Shown: positions 1-11,261, counted from the stretch's first letter. The stretch is DNA of 64,000 bases from Phytophthora hibernalis (GCA_012656075.1 JAAKBF010000009.1:1726404-1790403), one strand, 5' to 3'. The notes: a model not told the origin generated them from the letters alone. Translations and numbers: made by a program.

Positions 1-729
1 CCACTCCAAATTGCAATCTCGACCTCAGACACGGCGACGCCGCCGCGTTCCAATTGGGCAGTCCCAAATATTTGGCCACATCTCGCACCTCTTGCTTGGT
101 CAATCCACTCAACGGACTCACCACCTCAAACTCGGACGCCGCCACCAACCCTGCAACAAACAATCACAAATAAGAAAAATAAAATACCCCCATAAAAATA
201 AAATACCGACCGACTCGGGTCGGATCCAATTGGTCGTCGGCGTTCGTGCCATTGTACAGTACAGGCTTCATCTTTTGCCCATCCCCTCTCCAAACTTGCT
301 CTGCACTTCCTGCCACGCGAACGCCGTCACCTGGTTCAGCGTCTGGTACAAAGTCGTCTTGCAGAAGTAGCAGCTCTCGCCCTCATTGGCCACGTAGCCC
401 TCCAGCTCGCGCTCCTGCGTGTCGCACTCCCACAACGGGACGCCGATGTGGGTCGCAACAGCCCGCGCCTGTTGCAGCTGCACAGTCGACAGCGCAGCCG
501 ACCGCCCGATACACGCGGCGCTTGTCTCGGGGAAGGCGCGGAACACGATTGCAGCCGCCAGTGACGAGTCCACGCCCCCGAGAAGGCCACCACGTTGTTC
601 ACCGGCCTCAGGTTGCTGTGGGGAGCGGCGGGCCCCGCGCGTCGCCACGATCCGCAGCAAGTGATCAACTTTGACACCAACTGCATTCAGCTCGTCGTGG
701 TAAAATAAGAAAGTGACGAACGTCAGCAT
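1..729 (-). CDS. LarE-like PP-loop ATP pyrophosphatase (partial, frameshifted)
   Basis: Resembles LarE/asparagine-synthase-like PP-loop enzymes, which in bacteria act as ATP-dependent sacrificial sulfur transferases. Seen on the minus strand: a PP-loop GGVDSS, a CYFCKTTLY cysteine motif, then VLYNGTNADD, and after a putative 60-nt intron (151-210, GT..GCAG) AASEFEV, SPLSGLTKQEVR and ASPCLRSR, all in LarE order. The frame changes inside the PP-loop: NNVVAFSG is read in one frame and GGVDSS in the next, at a run of five C (575-579) where six would keep SGGVDSS intact. A second shift lies near 270 between WQEVQ and KPVLYNG. The C-terminus runs off the left edge. The ATG at 729 is the first in frame. 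Substrate in oomycetes is unknown. Family call is good; integrity is doubtful because of the shifts. Confidence 0.72.
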
Positions 730-889
730 GATGCAGATTTGATGAGTGGTTGAAGTCCTTAATCTAGTGTTTTAGAACTAAAGTCTGTTCTGTATACTTT
801 AACAAACGATACTTAATGAAATACGTCACTGTTGTAATATAGTGACATCTTTGAATCTATTTCAATATAACGTTATAATACCTACAGAA

Positions 890-2452
890 ATGTCGGCGTT
901 CGGATACTTGCTGGACTGCAGTGTGGGGCTTCCCAGCCGCGACTTCCGCGACCGCTTCCATGTTCGCCAGTCGATGGATCTGCTCAAGCATTTGCCGTCC
1001 ACCAGCAACTTCATTTTCCGCCAGGGATGCGCGTCTGGAGTTTGGCTTTGGACCCAGTGGAACAACGTTTTCTGTTGGTGGGGACGTCGCAGTCGCAGCT
1101 TCTGCTGTTTGATCTACAAACCCTAGACGACGCAGATAACATGCACCCAAACCCTATCTATAATACCGCTAACCCTATCGAACCTATATTTTCAGTTGGA
1201 GCTAGAGCTCAAGCTTCTGCTGTATATCCCCCACAAACCCTACAGTTTGGGATTTCGATGGTCGACTGGTACGTTGACTCTGGAATGTGCATTTCGAGTT
1301 CATTGGATGAACATGTGAAAGTGTGGGACGCTGAGACTTTTCGTGTGTGAGCACGTTGCCGTTGCGGAGTAAAGTGTTCGGAGCGAAATTTTCTCCGGTG
1401 AGTTCCACGCACTCGTTGATCGCAGCTGCCACTGCAAAAGGGGAGGTGAGACTCGTGGATATGGAGAGTGGTGCGACGGCGCACAGTCTTTTGGGTCACA
1501 AAGACGAAGTTTGGACGCTTGATTGGTCTCCGTCAAGTGAATTTTTGCTGGCGTCGGGGTCGAGAGATGGAGAAATTCGCCTTTGGGATATTCGACGATC
1601 CGGAGCAACGGCCTGCTTGTTGTGCTTGAATCATGAAGGCAAGGCCGATGTACCAGGCAGATCAAGTTTGTATACGAATGTGAAAGCAGAGAGACCAATG
1701 TCACTGTCGGCAGCAGCAACTTCAAGGAAGAGACGACGGGTGGGTGGGGCATCGGAGGCGCAAGCGAGAGACCGAGATCGAGCTCGTAGAAGAGTGGATA
1801 GTCATCGTGAGAGGATGCGTGCTACGGATCATAAACAGGAACGGAATGACCCTCATGCTGCAGCTTCGAGTTCGTTGGCTGTTGGACACAATGGAGGAGT
1901 GACGAGTTTGGCGTATACGCCGGACGGAAGATTCTTGTTGAGTAATGGTATGGATGAAAAGCTGCGCTTGTGGAATGCTACGACTGGTGAACATCAATTT
2001 ATGAATTATGAAGGGGTGCAGAGAACGCAGCCTCGTGCTGCGAGGAATGTACAGATGGCGGTGGTGCAGGAGGGAGGGGCTTGGGAGAGTACGTTGGTGT
2101 TTGTTCCTAACGGGTCGGAGGGAGCGCTGTCTTCGTATCGCGTTTTCGGAGATAGCGGAAAGCGTATGGAACGTGTCGCAGCACACTATCAGCAAGTTAC
2201 TGCGTGCGTCTACCGGAAAACTACACGTGAGTTGTACTCTGCAGGTGAAGACGGGCTAATCATGAAGTGGAAACCCCTACCGTCGATTTATACCCAGCAA
2301 TTCCTGACGATGACCCTGGTTTAGAAAGTGAAGAACCCAAGGCAATTGCCGGTGCTGCTGCTGGCGATGAAGATGCCTGGAGTGACGATGATGATGAGGA
2401 AACAGGAAGGGGTTATCAATTTATCCCGCCGATTTTGCGCGATGACGTGTGA
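890..2452 (+). CDS. ERCC8: ERCC8/CSA-like WD40 repeat protein (frame-interrupted)
   Basis: Beta-propeller resembling Cockayne syndrome A protein, the substrate receptor of a CUL4-DDB1 ubiquitin ligase in transcription-coupled repair. Visible in order: N-terminus MSAFGYLLDC, LALDPVEQRFLLVGTSQSQL, VDWYVDSGMCISSSLDEHVK ending in VWDAE, FSPVSSTHSLIAA, SLLGHKDEVWTLDWSP with LASGSRDGEIRLWDIRR, LAYTPDGRFLLSNGMDEKLR, NYEGV, ELYSAGEDGLIMKW, and an acidic tail PAIPDDDPGLESEEPK. This is the CSA order, including the acidic C-terminus. The frame must change three times (near 1027, 1350 and 2290). The flanking segments stay well conserved across each shift, so indel errors are more likely than decay. A basic linker at 1720-1830 (RKRRRVGG, RDRDRARRR) is extra relative to animals and looks disordered; it could serve nuclear localisation. 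Confidence 0.72.
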
Positions 2453-2986
2453 AATCTTTGCACCGGTACCGTTTCGAATGGGCTCACAGAATCAACCCCA
2501 TCACCAACACACGTCTAACGATCCATTTCACCAGAATGGCTCTATCTGCATGTGACCTATCAATTGGACTCTCGAGCTTCGTTCCAGCTATCCGATACCC
2601 TTGAGGAGAATCCCAGCAAAAATCGTATCTAGCTATCCGAGCGAGGGTAGTATGATTTTACCACCAGGTGGTCCCTTCTTGGCGTATTAATCCCGCGAGC
2701 TTTGCAGGGGTTAAACACCCAGGACGACGAACCCTTACAGAATTGATGGTAGATGTCGCTATTTCCGGTAACAAATACTTGTGCAGGTTCTTGACGTGTG
2801 AATAAAGTTTGCAGTCGGCGGCAGGCCAGCAGAACTCATGGAAGTTCACTGTCAATAGTGCAGACAAAATAGGTCAGTGCGGGCTGACAAAATAGACCTG
2901 TATTCTTAGAGGTGACAATATCGGCTATCATTATCGCCTTGCGGACGTGACCGAGGGGCTACCTTTGCTTTCTTGTGGTATTTATC

Positions 2987-4590
2987 ATGTCAGCAGGGGA
3001 CCCACCTGGTGGTGGCTCGCTACTGAGTGCGACAGATTTCTTCGGTAAAACTGATGTTGGTGGCGTGGAGAAATTCAAGACTGTCGCATTTCGAGCTCTT
3101 CATGAGCAGAAACTTGAGGAAGAACTACAACAAACCAAGCAGGAGAATGAACGATTGAAATTTGATAAAACCAACGTGTCACGAGACTTGCAAGAACTGC
3201 AAGCGTCCTTCGACGCAAATATCGACGACCGAGAGCGCGTCCTAGCCTTCAAATCCAAACGCATTGAAGAGCTGCACAACAAGCTCCGAGAGTACGAAGC
3301 TATCAACAACTCGTTGCTTCAGACAATTAATGGTAGCGGCACTGCCGACGCCGATGGCAGCAATCCACAAAACAATATCAATGCTGGGATCACGAGTAGT
3401 TCTGCTTCGGAATTGACGGGGACGGAAACGGAAACTCGGGCAAGGATGATAACTCTGATCAGCGCTGGAAGGCCTCTCTTCCACGCGCTTGATATTTGCA
3501 AAGAGCAAGAGTACAAACAACTTTATGAGGAGTCTCAACGGCAGTGTGCGAACTTGACACAAACTGCTCTCGAAAACGAAGCTGTTGTGCGCGAAACGCG
3601 GCTCGCAAAATTCAACAAGTTGGATAGTGACGCGCAAAACAAGCAGCTTCAACAGCAGTTAGCGGCAATGGCGTTGGAGAAAGATGAGCTTGGACACCAT
3701 CTAGAGCGAAAATTGATCCTAGAAAACGACCGCCTTCGTCGTGAAAAAGAGGCGGAGCTTCAGGCCTTTCACGACACAATGCGCACACAGATGCGAATGC
3801 AACTGGACGTCACCACGCAACGCACCGTCGAAGAAAATGAACGAGTGCAGCTCGAGTTGAGGTATCAGAGCTCGCAGCTTGAGAGGATGATAAAGCAGAT
3901 TGATGAGTTACGCGCTGAGAACAAGCGCACGAAGCAGGAGATGCACGTGTTTGAGGAAATGAACGCTGGCCTTAGCAAGAAACTCAAGTTCTACGAGCAG
4001 CTTTTCGCGAAAATGCAACAGAAGGATGAATTACGATCGAAACAGGTAGACAACCAGACTCCGAGGACACCGAAGTCGCCACTGGGACCATCCTCGTCAC
4101 GACGAACTCCGCGAAAGCCACCACTACCTGCGCTATCTACAGTTCACCATTCTAAACCTACCTCGCCAGAATCTCTGTCTTTGTATGGTCTTGGATCACC
4201 TCATGCTTCCTGCTTCTCACCTGGCGTTGACAATTCCGAGAGCGTTAGATTTCCGGACTTCGGACCTGATACATCCGATCCACAGAGTCCGTACCCGCTT
4301 AATGCCATCACAGACGTTCTAGAAAAACATTTACAAAGTCGCGAGTTTACGAAGAAACAAGTGGTGGCCGTTCTACGATATCACCAGGACCAGTATCACC
4401 GCCGCGAGAGCGTAAGTTTTGTCAACTACCCAATGCTTCAACGTTATTTGGTTACTTATGGCTTTCAAATACTCGCGTGCAGCCCAAACTTGTTCGTGAT
4501 GCGGCGCGCCTAGGAACCACACCAGTTCTCAAGAAGAAGCTTATGCTATCAAAAGCTTGTTACTCCCAAGAAGCTACGGGCGAAAAATAA
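2987..4590 (+). CDS. coiled-coil protein, two exons
   Basis: About 510 residues, nearly all heptad-rich coiled coil between residues 30-135 and 170-345 (KLEEELQQTKQENERLKF, QLERMIKQIDELRAENKR), then a Pro/Ser-rich linker (TPKSPLGPSSSRRTPRKPPL) and a small C-terminal helical region. The ATG at 2987 is the first true Met; the frame is open slightly upstream. A clean intron is visible at 4412-4482 (71 nt, GTAAGT..GTGCAG, phase 0); splicing replaces the read-through end at 4513 with KLVRDAARLGTTPVLKKKL and a stop at 4590. The layout (coiled coil with DUF4515-like stretch, short tail) recalls flagellar/basal-body proteins such as BBOF1, and oomycetes have flagellated zoospores, but this assignment is weak. 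The gene itself is well supported. Confidence 0.7.
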
Positions 4591-4989
4591 GAGATCCACC
4601 GGTAGGTTTCTTCCTTGCTATTATATCCGTCGTTGATCTTAGCAATTCACCACTCGTTACATTCTAGATGACGCTGGATACGTTAATCAAACAAAAGTTG
4701 CCACCGCTGCGTGTCAAGGTGAAGATAGCAACAATACAAGCGATCTGACCATCGATGTAGATCAGCAGCAAATACTTCATGCCTTGCTACTCCCGATCTG
4801 TCCAAGAAGAAAAATCCAAGCAGGCAACCACCACCCATGATAAACCGAGATCCAACTGAGATGTGGAAATCTTCTGCATCTCGACGGCACAAGGAATGAC
4901 TTTGGAGCTATTAGCAATGACCCCCTGCCACAGCAAGATTTTGAAAAATGCCGTTCACATACAAGGACATGCACATGTAGAAGATACAT
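4591..4989. other. intergenic, no gene seen
   Basis: Stretch between the coiled-coil gene and the first member of the unknown family. Short frames occur on both strands but none has recognisable composition or family similarity. It probably holds the 3' end of the coiled-coil gene. Confidence 0.4.
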
Positions 4990-5241
4990 GAAATACTTCG
5001 GAAGTACAAAAGTTCGTTTGAACAACAAACTTTGTCGATATGAATCATCACGTGGCTGGCCAAACGTAATTCTGCACGCAGTACGGGTCAAATGCATTCC
5101 TGCATCTTCAGCACTGCGAATACCGTCTTCGGCGCTGTGAAGTTCAATAAAGGAAGCTCCTTCTTCGGCACGGCCATAGTAACTCCATCTGGATTCATCA
5201 CTTGAGAGGAAGAGCGCACGGATCAAGAAAACAAGCTCCAT
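4990..5241 (-). pseudogene. remnant of trefoil/RRQ-module family (copy A1)
   Basis: A short minus-strand frame starts MELVFLIRALF and contains EGASFIELHSAEDGIRSAED, which matches PPFIELHRVDD..VIRSADDKEG of the intact paralogue at 8163-8838 and PSFIELSKNDDDG of the one at 7115-7830. Similarity then fades and no C-terminal RRQ module is found downstream, so only the N-terminal third survives. It lies at the edge of a cluster of four related loci in mixed orientation. Confidence in homology is moderate because the match is about 25 residues. Confidence 0.5.
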
Positions 5242-5954
5242 TGCGAATGGAAGTGCCACGAAGAGTTCAAATTTCAGAGTGAGGCAACAAAGACTGGTTG
5301 ATTGATGGAATGCAAGACTAAAATGTTGCGCAGTTGGATATGGATTACATCACATGAAAAGTAAGACCACGGAATGGCCTTTTCAAGGAAATTATATCGT
5401 ATTAATACACATCTCTCAGCGAATTAGAAAGTTAGATCTATCTACATGCAGTTGGGCTACATCAAATTCAATACTATCAATCAGAGTTAATTAATACTTC
5501 GAAGTAATGTGACAGGGTACCATTTAGGATATACAATCAACTTACCGGCACTACCAATGCACTGAAAATGGTAAAAATAAATGAATTAGAAAGTGGAGCT
5601 ACATGCAAGTGTGAGTAAATTGCAGCGTTGGTAGGGAGGTTGCTGCCCTGCATGACATTAGCAGCAATTGGGTAGCAACCACGGCTCGAGCTGAAATTAT
5701 TAGCTGACAAAGATATACTGGCTGCTTTGTTTTCTTTTGCCGTCGCATTTACCGAGTCCCCAAGCCTCCCAGATGGCCCACTGAAAACGGTCGTACCGTA
5801 CAAGAAATTTAGAATTATGGACCCTCCACCACCACCATGGAGCTCAACTGATCCAAGATAGCTTTAGAAAAATAAGTCGGAGATTTCCACGAACAGCGAA
5901 CACCGGGTCTTTACAGCACTCACTCTACAATTTCTTTCGAAGAACACAGCTGTC
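5242..5954. other. AT-rich intergenic region
   Basis: About 710 bases with no convincing coding frame; A/T-rich. It separates the A1 remnant from copy A2 and should contain the A2 promoter. No repeats or terminal inverted repeats were noticed. Confidence 0.4.
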
Positions 5955-6711
5955 ATGAAGCACTTCGATACCAACGCGAGACACCATTAATTCTAATGAG
6001 TGCCCAAGGCGGCCTTCTCGGAGATATCGCCGGACTGCCGAAGTTTATCGAGTTTAACCGATCTAGCGGGGGATGGTTTACATTCGAAACCCCCAGAACC
6101 CGGACAAGTATTTGGCTGCAGACAAGAGTGGAATCTGTTTCTTTGGTAAACAAAAACGTGCCTTGAAGTTCGAGGCGAAAATTCTCTTACATAACGAAGC
6201 AATCATTTTTGAGGAGTATCCGACAACGAAAGCGTTGGGAATCATAACAGTAGGCTCTCGCACGTATTGCGAGTGTCTACAAAGCTACTGGCATATTCGG
6301 CAGGACTGGTTCATCATGGACCCATTTTATTTGACAGCAGACCGACTGCCCCTCGTATCGGAGCTGCAGCATTTAGTCGCTGTAAGTGATACGGATGCTG
6401 CTGCACGCCGCCAGCTGATCATCCATTTCTGTGAATCAGGCAAATCTAGCGAAGAGATTGCCGATATCCTGGTGCTATTGTATGGCTCGATGTCTCCACG
6501 GGAAAATCTAGATCTGAATGATCAAGCAATGTTGGCCGAACGTCGACAGCAAATACTGAAGTTAGTGGGATCGGGTATGTCGACGAAAGAAGTTGGTGAA
6601 GTGTTGAAGCTTTTGTATGGCACAGCGACGGTCAAGGCTGGACACGAAGATGAGGAAGTCGAGGTGGAGAGTGAAGCTCAATATGTTTGTGTCAGCCATC
6701 AAAAGTCTTGA
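5955..6711 (+). CDS. trefoil/RRQ-module family protein, copy A2
   Basis: Unrecognised family. The N-terminal part (to about residue 125) is beta-rich and looks like a beta-trefoil/fascin-like fold: short strands with FIEFNRSSGG, KYLAADKSGICFF, ALKFEAKI, IIFEEYP and QDWFIMDP. The C-terminal part carries two tandem copies of a ~28-residue module, RRQLIIHFCESGKSSEEIAD ending LLYGS, and ERRQQILKLVGSGMSTKEVG ending LLYGT, then an acidic tail (HEDEEVEVESE). The first module begins near 6407 and the second near 6538. The main frame starts at 6073, but family alignment places the start at the ATG at 5955 (MKHFDTN, cf. MKAFDLN in copy A3) with two frame changes in the first 120 bases. Only copy on the plus strand of the cluster. 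Function unknown; the module's helix-turn-helix-like look could mean protein or nucleic-acid binding (inference). Confidence 0.6.
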
Positions 6712-7114
6712 GCTGAACGAAAGGTCTTAACCTTAATTAAGTACCTCAAACGACCTCAAACGATTCGCTTTTTAAAATGTTATACTTTGAAGTATCCTTT
6801 ACTGCGGGTCAAAATTCATTCGTTCCATACGTATACAAAGTAAGCAGGAATCGATGCTACTGTATTGACTGGGCCGAAGTGTGCCACCACCGTTGTAAGA
6901 ATGTGACCTGGTGCAGCACATCCGAGCAAGCTGTTAAACTGGTTGGAGCGGTTCAGGGTGCATGTTGCTGTTTGACTACAGAGCTCTACCCCCGATGATA
7001 ATAAGCCTGTCAACATTAACGAGAATATCAACGCAGTTGATCGTCTCACAAACTCCACATTTAAGCCAATGTTGATTTCGAGTTTTTAAAACCTTGGAGA
7101 TTCTTGTCGATCGA
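6712..7114. other. intergenic region between convergent paralogues
   Basis: Lies between the ends of copies A2 (+) and A3 (-). No coding frame with family similarity was seen. Probably two 3' untranslated regions facing each other. Confidence 0.4.
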
Positions 7115-7830
7115 TTACATATCTCTGTTGTTGGGACTGCGCATGGTGCTGTACAAAAAGGTTAAAATGCCACCAACTTCCGTAGCCGATTTGCCAGCTT
7201 CAAGAAGCTTCAGAATTTGCTGTCGACGTTCAGCACCGATCTCACTCGAAAAACGTTATTTCCGCGTGGAACTGTCGAGCCATACATCAGTGTTAGAATC
7301 TCGCCAACGACTTCGGCTGATTTTCCAGTCTCCAGTAAGTGCATTATTAGTTGTCGGCGTCCACGATTTTCGTCTTCACTGGCTCCAACCAAGTTCAGTG
7401 GATCAAACGTGGATGGACTTGTAATGGTATCGTCGAGTTTCTTCCGCTGTAAAATAAGCCACGACTGTGACTCCATTGAATACTTTTTGCGGCATACAAT
7501 CAACTTCGTGCGTCCTTGGTATTCAATCTCGAGCACGTGGCCTGTTAAATGTTCCTCAAAGACCAACCGTCCAGCCGGGGACACCTTCGCCTTGAATTGC
7601 AACGCGTCTTGACGGTCGTCAAAGAAGCACTGCTGGAACGAATCAATGATCAAATGCTTGCTCTTGTCGTCGGTGACTCGGAATGAAATTGTTCCATCGT
7701 CGTCATTCTTAGAAAGCTCAATAAAGGAGGGAGTTTTAGTAGCGTCAGAAGTGTCCAAGGTTCCACGAGACCACGATGTCAAAATCAGAGGAAGATCAAA
7801 GGGTAGCGTGTTCAGATCGAAAGCTTTCAT
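7115..7830 (-). CDS. trefoil/RRQ-module family protein, copy A3
   Basis: Best-preserved copy. Start MKAFDLNTLPFDLPLILTSW, then PSFIELSKNDDDG, a trefoil-like middle (DALQFKAKVSPAGRLVFEEH, KLIVCRKKYSMESQSWLILQ) and RRQLIMHLLETGKSAEVVGE ending LMYGS. In the current frame it ends soon after, but one base further the second module appears: AERRQQILKLLEAGKSATEV, with a stop at 7115. The shift falls on a five-A run (7249-7253, plus strand); six would keep both modules in frame. I therefore extend the gene to 7115. Convergent with A2 and in tandem with A4. Function unknown; no signal peptide or membrane segment is visible, so a cytosolic or nuclear protein is likely. Confidence 0.62.
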
Positions 7831-8162
7831 CGTATAGTGCTGCTCTGCGTGGACGCCAAATTTTTAAATGGCAGAACTTGGGCGAAGTACTGTAAAATCA
7901 ATTAGCATCACTCACTAAGATTCCTGATGCTCATGGACAAACGTATATGTGCCGAATGTAAAGGTTGCCAAAAGTTGATCATTTTAACAAGACATGGCCA
8001 CACAGTTCCCAAGTTTAATTGCTGGAAGAAACCGATATGTCCGGGCATATGTAAATCTCCTTAGCCATATTGTTTGGCTAGCCCAGCTCACATTTTTTCC
8101 TCTGGCTCCTTGTTCGATAAAATTGGCGTCGTATTTTGCCTTCAGCTGCAATATCGACTCAA
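7831..8162. other. intergenic region
   Basis: About 330 bases between tandem copies A3 and A4 with no recognised coding content. It should contain the A3 promoter, read on the minus strand. Confidence 0.4.
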
Positions 8163-8838
8163 CTACGCGGTTTGTTGAGCTGGAAGGGGTGCGCTCGAAC
8201 CATATAGCAGCAGCATGATTTCACCAATTTCCTTGTTCGATTTGCCCGAATCTAGCAGTTTCAGTATCTGCTGTCGGCGTTCCAGGGCAAGATCCATACA
8301 TCAATTGGATAATCTCGCCAACATCGTTACTCGACCTCCCGTTCTCCAGCAGCAGCAAGATCAGTTGGCGTCGGCCAAGTGACTCGTTCTCATTTGCAGC
8401 AGCTTGGCTAAATAACTTGAGCTTGATGAGCGTAGCTGGGCGTGGTTGTATCTTGTAGTAGTACAATTGGAGTAGCACCCAGGACTGCTACTCAGGCCAG
8501 TGTGGTTCGCGGCACACCAACCACTTATCAAAGCAACCGCGTTCAAATTCAAGAGCGCGGCAAGTTACGCTCTCCAAGAAAAAACTCGCCCGCTTGGAGA
8601 TTTCTTGGTCATGAACCTCAACGCAGCTTCCGGGGACCAAAGCCGCAGTCGATTCTTGAAGTAAACGCCAAGTGCCTTCCTTGTCGTCTGCACTTCGGAT
8701 GACAACCAAGTGATCATCTACGCGGTGAAGCTCGATAAATGGAGGTCCATGCATTGCCTTATCCAGCACAGAGCCAGCTGAAGACATCATAACCAGAGGA
8801 GTGTCGAATAGCGGGTTGTTCGCGTCAGGAAGTTCCAT
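8163..8838 (-). pseudogene. trefoil/RRQ-module family, copy A4 (nonsense plus frameshift)
   Basis: Start MELPDANNPLFDTPLVMMSS (ATG at 8838; the frame is open a little upstream only from a GTG). Contains PPFIELHRVDDHLVVIRSAD, CREPHWPE, then an in-frame TAG at 8488-8490 exactly where paralogue A3 reads MES before QSWLILQ; translation beyond gives QSWVLLQ, GRRQLILLLLENGRSSNDVG and LMYGS. The second module, ALERRQQILKLLDSGKSNKE ending LLYGS, follows in another frame to a stop at 8163. The nonsense codon is not in a mononucleotide run, so this copy may be a genuine pseudogene even if the later frameshift is technical. Confidence 0.6.
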
Positions 8839-9028
8839 CGTGCCGCGCACTTGTTTCGCTCAAGACGGAAATGGTTGAATGACTGAGCCTGAAAGTGAGG
8901 ATCCAAGTGTTAGGGAGAAAGGGACGATAAAGCGTCGGTCGCCCGCGTGGCAACCATTGTCAACTGTTAACGGACAAATGGGCACGCATACCTCAGTTGC
9001 CTACTGGAATTTCTGCACAATTCTGCGC

Positions 9029-9867
9029 TTATTTCCCGATCACAAAGCTGTCCTTAGCAGCACGCACAACCCCCATCACCTTCGCAGGGTCCTTCTCGCC
9101 ATTCGCGAACGCCTGCACTGTAGCTTCCGTCACCCGCATGAACGGGTTCGTGGCCAACTCCTCCTTCAGTGTTGACGGGACGGTAGGTTCGCCTGCCTTC
9201 GTCTTCTCCAGAGCCCAGGCCAACTTCTTCTGCACCACTTCGTTGTTCGGCTCCACGTGAGCGGCGAAGCGCAAATTGCTCGATGTGTACTCGTGTCCGC
9301 AGTAGATTTTGGTCTCTTCCGGCAGCTTGACCACCACCTCATTCAGAGCGTAGTGCATCTCGGCTGGGTTGCCACTGAAGAACCGACCGCAACCTGCGAT
9401 GAACAGCGTGTCCCCGTGAACAGCGCGTCCTGGCAGTGATACAGCACATGGTCACGTGTGTGACACGGTGTAAAGTAGACGTTAACCTCCAAGTCCCCGA
9501 GCTTGACGGAGTCTCCATCAGCGACTGAGCGAGTTTGCGCTTCGACAGCTTCTCCGGGGCCTCCGACGACCGGAATTTCACGGTTCTCCCGCGATTGAAT
9601 GAGGTTGACGAGGTCACGATTGCCACCTGCATGGTCCCAGTGCGAATGCGTGGTGAGGATCATGGAGATGGTCACTTGCAGCTCCTCGGCTCGATTGTAG
9701 ACCTTCTCAGCGTCCACAGGATCCACTGCAGCTGCCACATCTGCACAAGGAGAGGTGAGCTTTGATTGATAATTGCTAGGAAGGGTGGACGCACGGTTAA
9801 TGGGGTCAATGAGCAGGTACGCGTAGTTGTCGGAAAGCACGGGGACGAGTTCCACCTGCATAGTCAT
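9029..9867 (-). CDS. HAGH: hydroxyacylglutathione hydrolase (glyoxalase II)
   Basis: Metallo-beta-lactamase-fold enzyme that hydrolyses S-D-lactoylglutathione to D-lactate and glutathione, the second step of methylglyoxal detoxification. Seen: start MTMQVELVPVLSDNYAYLL, the metal-binding THSHWDH motif with AGGN after it, CHTRDH, a glycine-rich loop followed by EETKIYCGHEYTSSNLRFAA, HVEPNN and GEPTVPSTLKEELATNPFMR, as in animal HAGH. A 54-nt putative intron (9741-9794, GTGCGT..GTGCAG) separates LIDPIN from VAAAVDPVDAEK; it is a multiple of three and open, so retention is possible. The frame breaks at a four-C run (9412-9415, plus strand), in the invariant FTGDTLF motif; five would restore it. 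An in-frame upstream Met at 9945 would add about 26 residues rich in basic and hydrophobic residues, possibly a mitochondrial presequence. Confidence 0.88.
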
Positions 9868-10268
9868 CTCTGCTTTGGTCTCTTCTTTTGTAAGTGACAA
9901 GCGAAGATACTTTTGAAAATATAATACTACTGCAGTTCTATACACTGTCCGGATAAGCTCCTGTTAATACTACTACTACGTAGTAGTACAAAGGACTGTT
10001 TAATGTCATCAACTTATTAATACCAAGACCCGAACTCTTTTGCCTGATAAAGGCCAACAAGACAAGCAAACATGGCAAAACGCTGATACAAGACGCGTCG
10101 TGCTGGGCAAGCGATTCCTTCTTATCCGCGCTTAGGAAAAATGGTCCTCCCCGTGTCAGCACCAGCAGCAGCTGCAGTTCGTTAACCAAACTATGCCAGG
10201 CAAAGCGACACGAGGTCGCCTCGACCGAAACCTGCAACTAACACCACCACGGACGAGTTCCTCATCGT
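9868..10268. other. intergenic region
   Basis: About 400 bases between two minus-strand genes, containing the glyoxalase II promoter and the 3' end of the S23 gene. Frames here have no recognisable product. Confidence 0.4.
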
Positions 10269-10967
10269 CTAAGAGCGCGGCTTCTCCTTCTTCTCCTTGT
10301 ACAGAGCAAGCAGCGACACGCCCGAGACCTTGACGACCTTGAAACGCACACCGGGGATGTCACCGACGGCGTGGCCGCGACGACCGAAGCCCGAGATAAG
10401 CACCTCGTCGTTCTCGTCCACGTAGTTGAGGCATCCATCGCGCGGCACGAAGGCGGCGATCTTCTTGGAGTTCTTGATGAGCTGCACACGGCACGACTTG
10501 CGAATGGCCGAGTTAGGCTGCTTGGCCTCAATTCCACTGCAACAATAGCAATAACAGTCAGCTCACTATACCCCAAATAAAAAAGCCACCACTAAAAGAA
10601 GCGTACATCTTCTCCAGGACAATGCCCTTGGCCATGGACGAACCACCGAGCGGGTTGGCCTTCATGGCCGTCACCGAGTGGCTCTTGTTGTAGGACTTCT
10701 GCGCCCAGCGCTGCGTGCGGCGGTGCACGCGCAGCTTACGCGCGCAGCGAATTCCGGAAGGTTTGTCTGCAGTACGTCACAATAGTCAGGTATTGACAGT
10801 CTCCTGTGTAGTTGTCTGGTCTCCACAGTCGCTGCCTTCTCCTCCTCATTGCCGCTGCTTCCTGTCACTGTTCTCAGGTTCTGTAGGAGCTCTGTATAGT
10901 CTGATTGCTGTAGGAGGAGACGCTACGATGGGAGACCCAAAAGGGAAGGCAACGTACGCTTGGCCAT
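10269..10967 (-). CDS. RPS23: 40S ribosomal protein S23 (uS12), three exons
   Basis: Decoding-centre protein of the small ribosomal subunit. Three exons assemble cleanly: 10958-10967 (MAK plus one base), 10607-10766 and 10269-10536, giving exactly 146 codons including the stop (145 aa; human S23 is 143). Introns are 10767-10957 and 10537-10606 (70 nt), both GT..AG with GCAG acceptors. Readable blocks: PSGIRCARKLRVHRRTQRW, MKANPLGGSSMAKGIVLEK, IGIEAKQPNSAIRKSCRVQL, FVPRDGCLNYVDENDEVLIS, GFGRRGHAVGDIPGVRFKVV, and the C-terminus ALYKEKKEKPRS. The first exon of only ten coding bases and the short start sequence resemble other stramenopile S23 genes. No frameshift is present. Confidence 0.96.
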
Positions 10968-11261
10968 TTTTCAGTCGGAGGAATAACCGGAATCTTCACT
11001 GAGGACTGCGCGGCTTTCAAGCACAAGGCCCGCAGAATGACTGGAGGACGCCGAGGGGGAGTACCGTACGATACGAGGACACAATAATAATGTTTGAGAG
11101 GGTGGGGACTGAAAACGAACTTAGTCGGATAGAGGGACTTTGGTTGGCTGAAATTGGAACGTACAGCTTTCTATATAAAAGGGCAGGCACTTCAACATGG
11201 TTGCTGCACCTGTTGTTGCAGTAACGTTACATGTAGTTGTGAGTTTGATTGTGATTTGTGC

